Assembly (NCBI RefSeq): GCF_051014445.1 | Contig: NC_135140.1 | Span: 15,555,501-15,619,500, forward strand | Length of the DNA: 64,000 bases | Origin: Colletes latitarsis | Taxonomy: Eukaryota; Arthropoda; Insecta; Hymenoptera; Colletidae | Reading direction: 5' to 3' | Shown here: positions 50,326 to 61,599 of the stretch, one piece after another | How the letters are laid out: each line of letters starts with the position of its first letter | Position numbering within the stretch: the stretch's first letter is position 1 | The notes under the pieces: generated by a model | The model's database searches: none | Seen by the model: only the letters and a program-made list of their open reading frames with translations | Told to the model about the DNA's origin: nothing | Program-made: the position numbers and the translations under genes

Positions 50326-50331
50326 AATAAA
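50326..50331 (+). terminator. Possible poly(A) signal of the THAP-like gene
   Basis: AATAAA lies 482 bp after the stop. If used, the 3' untranslated region would include the whole MITE at 49.9 kb. Confidence 0.3.
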
Positions 50332-50451
50332 AAATAATGTTAAACTAATAAATTCATAAAAAATGTAAACATTAAGTTTCTTGCATTGGATTGAGTTTTA
50401 GTAAACGTGTATCAGAAAAAGAAAAGATATTAACTTAAAAAACTATTCTTT

Positions 50452-50457
50452 TTTATT
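50452..50457 (-). terminator. Poly(A) signal of COG8
   Basis: Minus-strand AATAAA is 53 bp past the COG8 stop codon, an ordinary distance for a short 3' untranslated region. Confidence 0.5.
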
Positions 50458-50509
50458 TACAATATTCTTGTATACAACGACATGGAGCGAAATTGATAAC
50501 AATTTACAG

Positions 50510-53297
50510 TTACCTATTCTGATTTGCACCATCGCTCGAGCTATTTGCATTAATTTTAATGTCTTTGTTTGATACCACAGTTTTTTCTTGCGAATCGGTA
50601 GATACCATTGTTTGCTCTGCAGATTCGTGTAATTCAGACTGTTTTATTTGTTTCGATTGTTCAAAAGTTGCATCTACTTCCGTATTTTCAGACATCGAAG
50701 ATACTTCATTGGAAAGTTTTTGCATTACTAATGATCGTGTATTAGAGGTAGGTAATGAGGAAATGATAGAATCTTTCCCGTTTTTTGGAATTGGTAATAA
50801 AAGAGCCAAAGGTTCCAAGATACTATCTCTATTTAAATACGTGATTCCCTGTAGAAAATGTACTTAATATTTTTATGTATTTGTATATTGTTAAATAATA
50901 TCTATAATTTGACAGTAAAGTAATTCAATTTTTTTATTACGAAAATTTTTAGAAATTAATGACATCTTTGCATACCTCGGTTTGTAGCAAATTCTCTGAA
51001 ATGCCTAAATGAATCGCAATTTGATTTGGCGGGAAAATAACATGAATACAGTACTGTACATAAGGAATCAATTGTTCGCTTAAACATTCTGTGAATTTGA
51101 GCATATTTTCTCTTTCTGCTGCAGCAAATGCCTGAAAAGAATGCATTAAACCAAACACATAAATTATATAATTAAGGAACTAAAAAATTACATAAAATAA
51201 AAGTATGGATTTACTTGTTGTTCCTGTTTATAAAAAATTAATATAGATTTTGCTACATTGTATAAAGACTCCTGTAAAATGATTGTACAGAAAGCAGAAA
51301 GTGCTACCGGCGGACAAAGTCGTATTTCGTTGAAAGCAGATATAAGACCATTACAGTATTCAGCTAAAGGGTAAAATTCCACTAATTGTTCTGGTGGATA
51401 CTCCTATAGAAAATAATTTTCTATAATATAAATCCGTGAATAATCAATGAAAGCAATTACTTACGGATTTTATTGTAGTGTTCATTTTTATATTAGTTTT
51501 GTATGTTTTATTAATTAGTGTAAATGATTCCATGTCTTTTTCAAACTTCTTTGTCGTTTTACGAACACCCGACTCGAACTTTTCACCAATAACACGTACA
51601 AATATATCAGACATTCGTCCAGTAAAATCAGCACCCACTCTACCAAATGATAAACCAAAATATGTACATTGGCCTAAAATAGAATCTATGGACGTTACGC
51701 CAGGTAAATCTTGTTCCAAGGTCATTAGAAACTGAGATATCTAAAAGGGAAAAATAGTTAAACTATAATACCATATCGTAGCTTAAAACACTGATGTACC
51801 TTTTCTTCTAGCCAATGATAAAATATGGCACTTTCGTTTACAGTCGGATCTCTCCCTGGTATCATGAGTTCGTCATCATTAAACATAGCCCTATATTGTG
51901 TTATTATATTAAACAAATGTATCCTCGATAACTCGATTGTTTTTGTAATATGAAGATTAGCTAATAAGAATAAACGTTTAATGTTACTAAATCGTACCAT
52001 GTAACAATCGGTAGTTACAAAGTAACTTACGATCATCTTTGGGTATAGCGTTCAGAAGACTTTGAAGCCAACTATCGCGCGCTTGAAGAAATTTAATACG
52101 TAATTCTGGTTCTGTAAAAGCATCCATTGATCGTAATAATCCGACGAGCTGTAAACATCTTGGAAGCGGTAAATCTCCCCTTAATGACCCTACAACTTGT
52201 CCTACCATGCCTGACCAACTGCTTTCAATTTCTGCCACTATGGACTATATCGTTAATGAATAAAGTGAAATACAGTAGTGCCCACATAAGTGACCGCACT
52301 TTTGCCCACTTAAGTGTCCGCGGTTATCTCCCACCAATTCTTAGAAGCACTTGACGCACTTATCCTCTTTGCTTATCTCCGTTGAATTCTGATAAGTAAC
52401 CATGCCCACTTAAACGACCGCGACCGGTCCCGAGCGCGGACACTTAAGTGGGCACAGTAGTACATTTTTCATTATTTTTTTTACATTAAATCATACCGAT
52501 ATAATCGGAATATCTCCATGTTTGGTTCCTAACTGACGTGCATACTGAGATAATTCTAATGCTTCATTATATTGATTACTCCTTAAACAAGATTCCATCA
52601 ATTGAGGCATTTCAAGTACTTCCAGCAATTCTGCATTTCTTGTTAATGTTAAACTGTTTACTCTCCTATGAGAATTTATATCCTTTGAAGCATCACAGAA
52701 TAATTGGCACTTCTCTACAAACTTCGGAATTTTTTGTACAAGTCCATCTAGCCGATTTTCAGTTTGATTAAACTTGAAATTATATAACAAAGAATCAGTA
52801 AATATGTCGCTAATGCTACTGAAATTGTCAAAATCTATTTTATTATTACTTGTTTAAATATCTCCCTGGAACTTTCTGCTGTTTGAATAAATGTTTTATA
52901 ATTAGCAAATACTAACTCTTGTGTTGTTTGCAATACTGATGTTCTCTCATCATTCAGATGGTCAGGTTCTTTACCTAATAAATATAAACATTTTTTAAAC
53001 TCTGTAAATTCTTTTAATATCTGTAAATTAACTTACTAAGCTGATCAACATCGTAACCACCAAGTTTTGACAAGTACTGATAAAACTCAGGGTTTTCTTT
53101 CCATGATTCTATTTAAAAAAAAATACATTATAAGTATATGTTTAAAAATTACAATAATTTTGAATAGTTTAACTATACAACAACATTAGAGACACAAACA
53201 GTGAATAGATTTTCAATATTAAACTCTATGAACATAAGTCACCTTGTATACCATCCGGAAATATAAGGTTTATAACATTCTCAGTTTCGATATCCAT
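50510..53297 (-). CDS. COG8: Conserved oligomeric Golgi complex subunit 8, ten exons
   Basis: Exons in gene order are 53297-53243, 53108-53037, 52974-52850, 52772-52497, 52244-52031, 51960-51800, 51740-51465, 51403-51215, 51131-50976 and 50848-50510. They give 620 residues (human 612), with all phases closing. Family matches run along the whole length: RRVNSLTLTRNAELLEVLEM, MDAFTEPELRIKFLQARDSW, HITKTIELSRIHLF, ITQYRAMF, GQCTYFGLSFGRVGADF and FNEIRLCPPVAL. COG8 is in lobe B of the COG tether, which captures retrograde vesicles at the Golgi membrane; the protein is peripheral and has no signal peptide. The start MDIETENVIN is the only ATG in frame with exon 2. The last 80 residues are Ser/Glu-rich and poorly conserved. 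Intron 4 holds a MITE. The gene is head to head with NOP14. Confidence 0.95.
52271..52462 (-). mobile_element. MITE, CAGTAGTGCCCAC family, in COG8 intron 4
   Basis: The reverse complement matches the 49.9 kb copy along its whole length, including AAAGAGGATAAGTGCG and TTCTAAGAATTG, so the two copies are inverted relative to each other. The plus-strand left end is CAGTAGTGCCCACATAAGTG flanked by TA. The right end is damaged: it reads GGGCACAGTAGTA where GGGCACTACTGTA is expected. Length is about 190 bp. Confidence 0.9.
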
Positions 53298-54332
53298 TTT
53301 TTATTTAAACAACACATTTATATTTTCTTGCGGAATGCTTATCGTCTTTACACGTTACATGTCTCATACACGTCTACAATATATTTCTCGATCTTGACAT
53401 ATCTTCGTAACTAGAATAGCGGTACTGTTATGCAAAAAGAACCTGTCAATAATATTGTAGAAACAATGAAAAGACTAGGCGCTATCTTATTTCTGATTGG
53501 TAGAATGTATAGAAATTAATTTTCTAACTAGATTTTTAAGAAATTTAAAGTCTTATTGTAATGGTATTATGGTACTTATTCTTCGAAATAGTACTTGATA
53601 AAAAGCATTTATTGTAACAATAACTTCCATTCATGAAAATTGTTCATAGTGTGTTCAACTCAAAAGCCTTTCCGTACACTGTACCATGTGAACAAGGTCG
53701 AAACTACGAGCTGTAAGTTCTATCGGCAGTGGTTGTCAACCAGTATCAACTCGATACTAACAAATTGTATCAATAAAGTCAAATACACGTGGATGGGCGT
53801 TAAATATCTACTTCAACGAATTTGCCTAACATTGATATTAAATACTTATATACAAATTGTATAATTATAATTTTTAACTATATACAAATATTACACGGTG
53901 CATGTTAAAAATTATATATCGATGATCCGAATTTGACACATATTTCCAAGAAAAGGTTATAAATTAAAAAACATTATTTTGTAATTATATGTGAAAGACA
54001 GATTTGAATTACTGGTGACAAAGGTAAGAAGAATAATTTTAAGCATGTACAGTTACGATGTTCACAAGAGAAATAATTTTTTTTTTCGAATTACTACCTC
54101 GCGTATAACTAGAATGTCTTCATGTATTTCTTAATAATATTGTAAATTACACAAAACATAATAATAATAATGTGAATTAAACTTTAACTTAAAATTTTCC
54201 TTTAAAATACCAAAGTATTTCATAAATATTTTAAAGATCGAACGAATATACTCAAAAAAGAAGTTTACTTTCATTTTTTATTTCAGAATACAAATTTTTA
54301 TGTACTTCATGTAGATATAAAGGTACTAGACA
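53298..54332. promoter_or_regulatory. Divergent COG8/NOP14 intergenic region
   Basis: About 1 kb of AT-rich sequence lies between the two start codons. A CACGTG E-box is at 53,786-53,791, 542 bp before the NOP14 ATG, and a TATCGATG (DRE-like) string is near 53,917. A TTTCAG acceptor-like sequence just before the NOP14 start (near 54,285) suggests a non-coding first exon for NOP14. No gene is seen. Confidence 0.4.
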
Positions 54333-57300
54333 ATGGTTAAAACAAAAAAGAAATCTTTGTCCGAGCTTTCTCAGCAAAAGCGAAGTCAACAAAAGAAAGA
54401 ACGCTTGAATCCGTTTGAAGTACATATAAATAGAGACAAACAGAATGTTTTGGGAAGAAAAAGCAAGGCAGACAATGGACTTCCAGGAGTATCACGAGCA
54501 AAAGCAATCAACAAACGCAAAAAAACACTTCTACAAGAATATAAATTAAAAAATAAAGATAATATATTTTTAGATAAACGTATAGGTGAAAAAGGTTTTT
54601 CAATGAATGAAGAAGATAAAGCTATGGCAAGATTTGTCAAAGAACGTATGAAAGCTCACAAGAAAAAAAATATTTATAGTTTAAATGATGAAGAGGTGTT
54701 AACACACAGGGGTCAAACTTTAGAAGAGATTGAAAAGTTTGATGACCCAAAAAGTGATGATGAATCTAGCGATGATGGGAATAGGACTGGAAAACTGGAA
54801 GATAAATTTGTCGGCGAAGCTCATTTTGGCGGCGGTGTTTTGTCAAAATCAGAATCTGGAAAGTCCAGAAAAGATCTCATAAACGAACTTATAGCTGAAT
54901 CAAAAAAACGAAAAGCTGAGAAACAGATGATACGCGAACAAACTGTTGATTTAACAGAGAAACTTGATTCTGAATGGAGGGATCTTCTTCCAATTGTGAC
55001 GGCGGCTAATAAATCTGCCGAGGAAACAGTTGATAAGATAAAAGCTGATGATTATGATATTTCCGTACGAAAATTAAAGTTTGAAGCCCGAGGTACGCCA
55101 TCGGATAAATTAAAATCGGAGGAAGAAATTATAAAGGAAGAAAAGGAAAAACTGGAAGCCCTCGAAGCAGATCGATTAGCGAGAATGAAAGGATTTGTAA
55201 ATGATCCGAATAATGAAATTAGGCACAAGTCGGCGGACGACCTTGATGATGGTTTTACAGTAGAAACCATAAATGATGAAGCATCGATTGGCGAAGAAAA
55301 CAGTTTGGCCAAGAATGCAGAAGGCGATTCTAGCAGTGATGATGACGACGACGATAATGATGGCGATGATGATGATGATGACAATTTAATTTCTGACAAT
55401 GAAGGAAAAGCTATAAATGACCAAAAAGACGACCAATCAGACACTCAGATGAACAGTAACACTGTTAAAAACAAAAATAAAACAAAGAGTTCTGCAGAAA
55501 ATGAACCGGACGAAAATTCGGATGCAGAAGTCTCGGAAACTACGAGTTCCGAAGAAGACAATTTATCAGATTTAAAAGAATCTTCTAGCGAAGATGAAAC
55601 CATGTCGCCTAAAAAGAGTGTTACATTTGCAAAAACTAACAAAGCTGTTTCAAAGGAATCTAATTCCAGTTCTATAGTAGGAAAGTCAATTTTGAAGACA
55701 AAAAATGATACGAGTGATTTTCAGTTAAGCAATGAAGATAAAAAGCAAGAAATTAGAGATGACTTATTAAAAAGAAAAGAAATTATGGAGAAAGCGAGAA
55801 AAGAATTACCTTATACTTATAAAGTACCCGAAAATTACGAAGAATTGCAGGAACTATTGGTCAATCGTAATGCCGAATATCAATCGGTTATCATAGATCG
55901 TATTATAAAGTGCAATCATTGGACATTAGATGGTAAAAATAAAGAAAAATTATCAAGTTTGTTTTTATTTTTACTGCAACACTTAAATGATTGTGCCGTA
56001 GAAGACGATGTTGAAAGCATAGTTAATTGCTTTCAAATAATAGATAGGTAATACACAACTTTACCGGTAACAAAACTATTCAATTATAAATTTAAGTATT
56101 TGTATTACCTACATTTGAACGCACATATTATTTTAGATTAGCCCCTTTTCTGTACGATCTTGCGCAAATGAATCCAGAAAATGCTAAAACTGTTATACAA
56201 GAAATAATTAAAGAAAAACACGAAGAGTTTGAAAACAATAAAAAGAAATATCCTGATTTAGATACAGTACGCGTACTATATTACTCAACTAAAAGAAGCA
56301 CATTAAAAAATGTAAACTTATGACAAATATTCCTTGTTTCAGCTTATTTTCTTCAAATTAGTTTCTTTGATATTCCCAACATCTGACTTTAGACACCCTG
56401 TGGTTACACCTTGTTTAATATTTATGTCTCAAATATTACTTAGATGCCGTGTTAGAAATAAAGTAGATATTTCGAAAGGTCTTTTCATATGTACGCTCGT
56501 TTTAGAGGTAAGAAAAGTCTTAAATTGTATTACTGTAATAAGTTATAATGCGCATCGTAAACGTTTATAAATAATATTTACAGTACACGCTTTTAAGCAA
56601 ACGATTTGCACCATCTGTAATAAATTATTTACGTGGTGTCATTTACGTATCTATACCAAAGCACGTAATTCAGGGAATGAAGATTATACCACCCTTTAAA
56701 AGAATGGGCGAATTAAGCAATTTATTAATAGTTAACGAAAATCAAACTGATTTGGATATTGATCCCAGTAGCACGCTTATGAAAGCAGCTGATTTAATAC
56801 ACGGGGAGTTGGACGATGACTTTAAAATAAGAAGTCTACTAACAGCTGTAAATTTAATAGGCGAATTTAAAAACCAACTTGAAGAATTGGAAGCAGTGTA
56901 TACAATATTTGAGCCAATTTTGAATTTACTTAAGCTAAACGCCTTCGATAGGTATCCGTTAAAAGTGAAAAAGCATATTAAAAAATTACGAAAAGACTTG
57001 AAAGAATTGAAAAACAAAAAGTTAGAGTATATGGTGATCGAAAAGAAGAAGCCAAAACCACTAAGGCTGTACGAACCCCGAATCGAGACCGTGTATGTAA
57101 CAAGTTTGGATTACATTATTCATATTAATATACTTCTTGTAAGTTGTAAGTATTAAATGCTTTTACAGATACGACGGTAAGAGACACAAGACCATGTCCA
57201 AAGAGAAAGCAGAGAGAGAAAAGCTATTGCATAAATACAAGAAAGAGATGAAAGGCGCTGTCCGTGAAATACGAAGGGACAGGGCCTTCATAGCAAAACT

Positions 57301-57415
57301 GCAAATCAAACAACAAATTAAGAATGACGAGGAACGCAAACGTAAAGTAAAGGAAATCTTTGGCGAAGCTGCAATGCAACAAAGCGAATTGAAAAAACTG
57401 AAATGGAAGAAATAA
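54333..57415 (+). CDS. NOP14: Nucleolar protein 14, SSU processome component, five exons
   Basis: Exons 54333-56047, 56137-56266, 56343-56507, 56584-57092 and 57169-57415 give 921 residues (human about 857). Phases 2, 0, 0 and 2 close. Diagnostic segments include NPFEVHINRDKQNVLGRK, LPGVSRAKAINKR, FVKERMKAHKKK and EAHFGGGVL. A long acidic run (Ser-Asp, about residues 331-347) lies mid-protein, then DLLKRKEIMEKARKELPYTY and a C-terminal KYKKEMKGAVREIRRD-type helix. NOP14 is a core factor of the 90S pre-ribosome needed for 18S rRNA processing and nucleolar retention. The ATG sits at the start of the conserved MVKTKKKSL. The large first exon holds 62% of the coding sequence. The minus-strand frames opposite the acidic run are shadows. 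Confidence 0.95.
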
Positions 57416-58737
57416 AAGATATAGAAGCAAAGCATGGAGGCATACTACAGTTGTAAAATAATTCTATGAGATCATAATTATTTTATTTGACGATCTTGGG
57501 CAAGCTAATGTTAATGATAAAATAATCGTAAACGCTATATTAGCGACTCATAAGATTTTTGTAATTCGAAAATTAAATTAAATTTTGTTGAAATTAAATA
57601 TTTCCGTGAAAAAATATATCGACCCCCTTTGCTTGATTTTAATACAATACAACAATTGTACTATGCAGACTGATATCTAAGACAATAGACTGTACATACA
57701 TAAACGATGTATTTATAATAAAACAATTTATATAAATTTATTTCTTTCGATCTTTATTGTATTCTGAGAAAGACTGGACACAATGTATATCTTTATGAAA
57801 AATGTTATGCATAGATGTATAATTCGATTTACACGAATTAAAATAAAATTTGCTGAAGGGATAGAGGTAGAGAAAACTAAACATGTGCCTTCGATGTCGA
57901 GTATATTGTTACACGACGATCGAGGATCTATAAACTGGAAATAATCATTTTTTGTAACTTCACATAAAAAGTTCAAATTATTTTTTAAATAAATTAAGAA
58001 GTGTCATTTATCGAAGTATTCTTTTAAACTTTTGTAATTTTTATACTTGTGGCCCCCTTCGAAATTATTATTTTTTCCTAACTCCAATCATAAATCAATA
58101 TCAGTATAATTCAAATTTATGTTTTTTATTTCGTAAAATACTGAGTGTTGGTACCTATGATCTCGGTATTGTAAATTGTCTTTTGCATAATTTTCGACAT
58201 ATTGTTATATTTAATCGAAGGATTTTGTGATACAACACGCTTATACCAATAACGTAGCGATTGTAATTCTAAATTATACATACAATTCTTATTATCTGTT
58301 GAATTCATTATTCTATCATTTTACTACACCCTAATCTTGCTGTTTAAAGATTTTTATATATTTATATAATATATAAATAATTATTATGAATTTGTATAGC
58401 ATCGGTCATTTAGTGGCAAAACTGGGAACTATTTCTCTAAAAACTTATAACTATTTTCTAGCACAAAATTAAGTTTATGGCAAGAATACGTAATCAATGT
58501 TTTGTATATTTTATTTAAATGGTATATACACAAATGTATTCGAATGAAACGATACCTATTTAATAAACAATAATTTGTTCATTGTATTGATAACCTATTA
58601 TAAAGTGAAATAACGTCATTTGTAGCAACGCTTAAATTTTTTTACCTACATCCTCATTTTAAAAAACAATGTAAGCTTTATGGTTTTTTTGTTATCATTA
58701 CCGTGTTTCACTAATTGACCAAGAGTATCGATGAGGT
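57416..58737. other. NOP14 3' region and upstream region of the next gene
   Basis: The stretch is AT-rich without coding signal. A plus-strand AATAAA at 57,717-57,722 is a plausible NOP14 poly(A) signal, 302 bp after the stop. The promoter of the 348-residue gene should lie in the right half; no clear core element is seen. Confidence 0.4.
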
Positions 58738-59855
58738 ATGGACAGCAAAATTTTAAAAGCAATAATATACAGTTCCGAAAACGTTTCGAAAGATCTTGAA
58801 AAATCGGAAGAATATCAGAAGCTAGGTCAGGAAGGAAAATTTTTACCAACGTCCGATAGGATATTTAATGTATTGTGTTTATCTTTGACGAATTTGTTGT
58901 CTTACAAAGTATCGAAAGAAGCTTGTCAGCGTTATACTGTACGACTTAACGTAATTGTATGTACTTTTGCGATTAGAAACGTTTATGCAATTTCGTTGTG
59001 TTATTTTACAGCCTAATTTTGTTCTAGGATGTTCTACGGGATTGGTGTAGAATTACGGATGTCTTTAAAAATTTAAGAATATTTACAGATGAGAAGCACA
59101 CTTCTGCATTCTTAAAAAATCTATTGGAAAAATATTTAACAAACAATGTTTTAGACACCTGTGAAACCAGTGATAATTTATTGCCACTTACTAGTGCATT
59201 GATGTGTTTAACATCCACAAATCCATATTATAAACGTTATGTGGAAAAATTACTTTTAAAACTTTTAGAATTGGAACCCTGTGATGAAAGTGAACGATTA
59301 TTATGCTATGCAGTGCAAAAGAACTCCAACTTGAATCTTGAGTTTTTAACAACAGAAAACATATATGATTCTCAAAGATGCAAGTTAATAGAACAACCAT
59401 TGTTAAACTATTTTGTGTCGTCGTTTGATGTAAATAAAGATGGTAATATGGACAATTCAGAGAACATGAATTTGGTAGAACAATTGTTTGAATTTGCCAG
59501 TATGTCTCCATGTATTTTCTTGTTAATATGTGCCTTTTTAAAAGAATTGTTAATACAATTAGAGTATTGTCCTACAGTTATGAATTTTATACAGACAATT
59601 TTGACTAATATTAAAAAATGTTGCAAAGATCGAGACAAAGATATACTAGACCTTTACCCAAGAAATTTGCAATCTGTTATAATTTTATTACGAATTGAAC
59701 CAATGTATCATACAATTGATTCAAAAAATTCTACATTAAGAATATTAGAAAGCATACATTTGGAAGATAAAGATACTGCAACAGTTTTGTTGTCGCATTT
59801 CCCTCAGTGGTTAAAGCTATTCGGAGAACTTCTACTTTCAAATTCAGACATTTAA
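58738..59855 (+). CDS. Unrecognised alpha-helical protein, two exons
   Basis: Exons 58738-58956 and 59028-59855 are joined in phase 0 (ATT|GTATGT donor, TTCTAG acceptor), giving 348 residues. The junction reads RLNVI|DVLRDWCRITDVF. Composition is Leu-, Asn- and Lys-rich, with repeated amphipathic helices (for example YVEKLLLKLLELE and VEQLFEFASMSPCIFLLICA), suggesting an ARM/HEAT-like helical solenoid. I recognise no motif, signal peptide or catalytic residue, and the stretch FLLICAFLKELLIQL is more likely a buried helix than a membrane segment. An out-of-frame ATG lies 7 bp before the chosen start. Low CpG content matches its housekeeping neighbours. It follows NOP14 in the same direction at 1.3 kb. 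Confidence 0.75.
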
Positions 59856-61281
59856 TGAGAAACATACATATGTACAGTTAGAACATTTAGAAACTTATTT
59901 ATACTCGTGATATTAAAAATAATGTATATTTTCTTCTTTTAATACATATAATTTATTTCGAACGCAGAGAAATGTATTTATTTATTTAAACTATGATTTC
60001 ATAAAAAACCAACGTATTAAAATCAAGATTTAAAAGTTATCGTATCAAAAGAAAGTATCTTTATTAAATTATTATTTGACTGCATAATATAAATTTAATC
60101 GTCCTGAACATAATGTAACAACTAAATTAAGTCATTACTCGTGTACAATAGGTGTTCTTGTTTCGTGTTTATCCCTACTTAATTGTTTCTTACTTGGTGC
60201 TACGAGTATCTCGGGTCGAATCCAATTATTAATCAGGTATTTTTATCACAAAACTTATCCCTATATCTCACGCAAAAACAAGCAACGTTAATCTAACAAC
60301 ACCGATCCATTTTTATTAGAACGAGAGAAAAAAAAACAAACAGAAACTTCGCGTCAAATGATTCGAGACTTCTTTCCTCTGCTCTGACAAAATTTACGGT
60401 TTCTTCGTTTCCAAGTTATGAACCATCGAATGAAAATCGTACGAAAGAGCTGTACTTTGAATTTTTCAACAGTCTTAAATCCACAAAGGTAATTATAATT
60501 GTTTGATGCCTAACATTTCGTTTGAAAAAGTGTTTAAATTCTCGGATATTAAATTCATCGCTAATCAATGTCGCGTTGAAAACGGTTTCGTTTTGAAAAC
60601 GTTTGTATCGTTAAGTCACGCGTTTGAAATTTGAATATGACCGTTAATCTTTAACCGTCCATGAGAAGTAGAATCCTTTGAACGCGCGCGCACGCGTATC
60701 ATTTGCCTCGGCAACTCAAAATCCGCGTTCGTTCGAAACTAATCTAAACGTTTCGACAAATTAACAAGCAACTACACCTGTACAGGTCTCGAATTAGTGA
60801 TGTGAAACGTATACGTATTCGAAGTTATCGAAGCTCAATCTAAAATACCGAGACTTCGAAGCTTATAGGTACTTACACGAAGTTCGAGGTTCGAGGTTCG
60901 AGCCTTTACGACTTAAACCATACATTGTTATTCGAGATAGCTAATAACACTTTATGCAGATAGATCTTATTAATTATTCTTACTCACTATGTGAATTAGG
61001 GCTGTCGAATTCGTGATCCGCGGGGCCACACACGCTGCTCCTTCTCCTACCACTTAAATACTCCTTTCGCCATATCTATGAAGCTTCAAAAGGGGACTCG
61101 AGACTCGACGACCGTTTCAACAACACTAACTCGAATTACCCGCGTCGACGGAGAAACTAAACTATGCACGAAGTATTCGCTACACGGCGTTGCGAAATGC
61201 AACAGAACAAATTGAACGATGGTTCCGTTTACGAACGGATATAGGCACAGGTGGCGCCAAAGAAGGTGAACCTGCACGGTA
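59856..61281. other. Convergent 3' region without recognisable gene
   Basis: The left part is AT-rich and presumably contains the ends of both flanking transcripts; a minus-strand AATAAA is near 60,060. Right of about 60,300 CpG content rises again. GTTCGAG occurs three times in tandem near 60,887-60,907. A string AGGTGGCGCC at 61,249-61,258 is a close match to the Drosophila CTCF core. Confidence 0.4.
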
Positions 61282-61599
61282 TTAAGCTTGCGCAGTATCT
61301 AAGCGCGGCAATCCTTGGATCTCCTGCGATGCCGTCGAACCGTTAGAAACGTTTTCCTCGGATGCCGTACTTTTGCTTGCGCTCGACATCGTTACAACGG
61401 AGCCAGAAGATACCGGGATATCGTTGGACATCGGGACTTGGGAATCAGGAGCAGAGATGGACTTTTCAGGATTGACGGAGGTTGATTGTTCTGTCTGGCG
61501 TGGCAAGGATTTGCGTCTTTTCAAGGACTCGCGTTGCCGCTGATCGGCCTGCCGTTTTTCCGTTTTGTTCTTAACACCACCCGGCGGCTTCTGCGTTAC
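61282..61599 (-). CDS. Last coding exon of a gene extending beyond the right edge
   Basis: A TTCGATAG acceptor at the right opens a frame VTQKPPGGVKNKTEKRQADQ and onward that runs 105 codons to a TAA at 61,282. The first third is strongly basic (QRQRESLKRRKSLPRQ). The rest is Ser/Thr-rich and disordered and ends DTAQA. No domain can be named. The upstream exons must lie beyond 61,600; I found none that convinces me before the window ends, so a large intron is likely. High CpG content suggests a regulatory rather than housekeeping gene (inference). Confidence 0.6.
   Translation of the reverse strand, partial: VTQKPPGGVKNKTEKRQADQRQRESLKRRKSLPRQTEQSTSVNPEKSISAPDSQVPMSNDIPVSSGSVVTMSSASKSTASEENVSNGSTASQEIQGLPRLDTAQA

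Noticed and set aside
55052..55642. Ser-rich minus-strand frames opposite NOP14
   Set aside because: Antisense shadows of the Asp/Glu-rich coding sequence of NOP14.
59012..59036. Alternative acceptor TTTACAG 16 bp upstream in the 348-residue gene
   Set aside because: Using it puts exon 2 in a frame that stops within 20 codons; the TTCTAG acceptor keeps 276 codons open.
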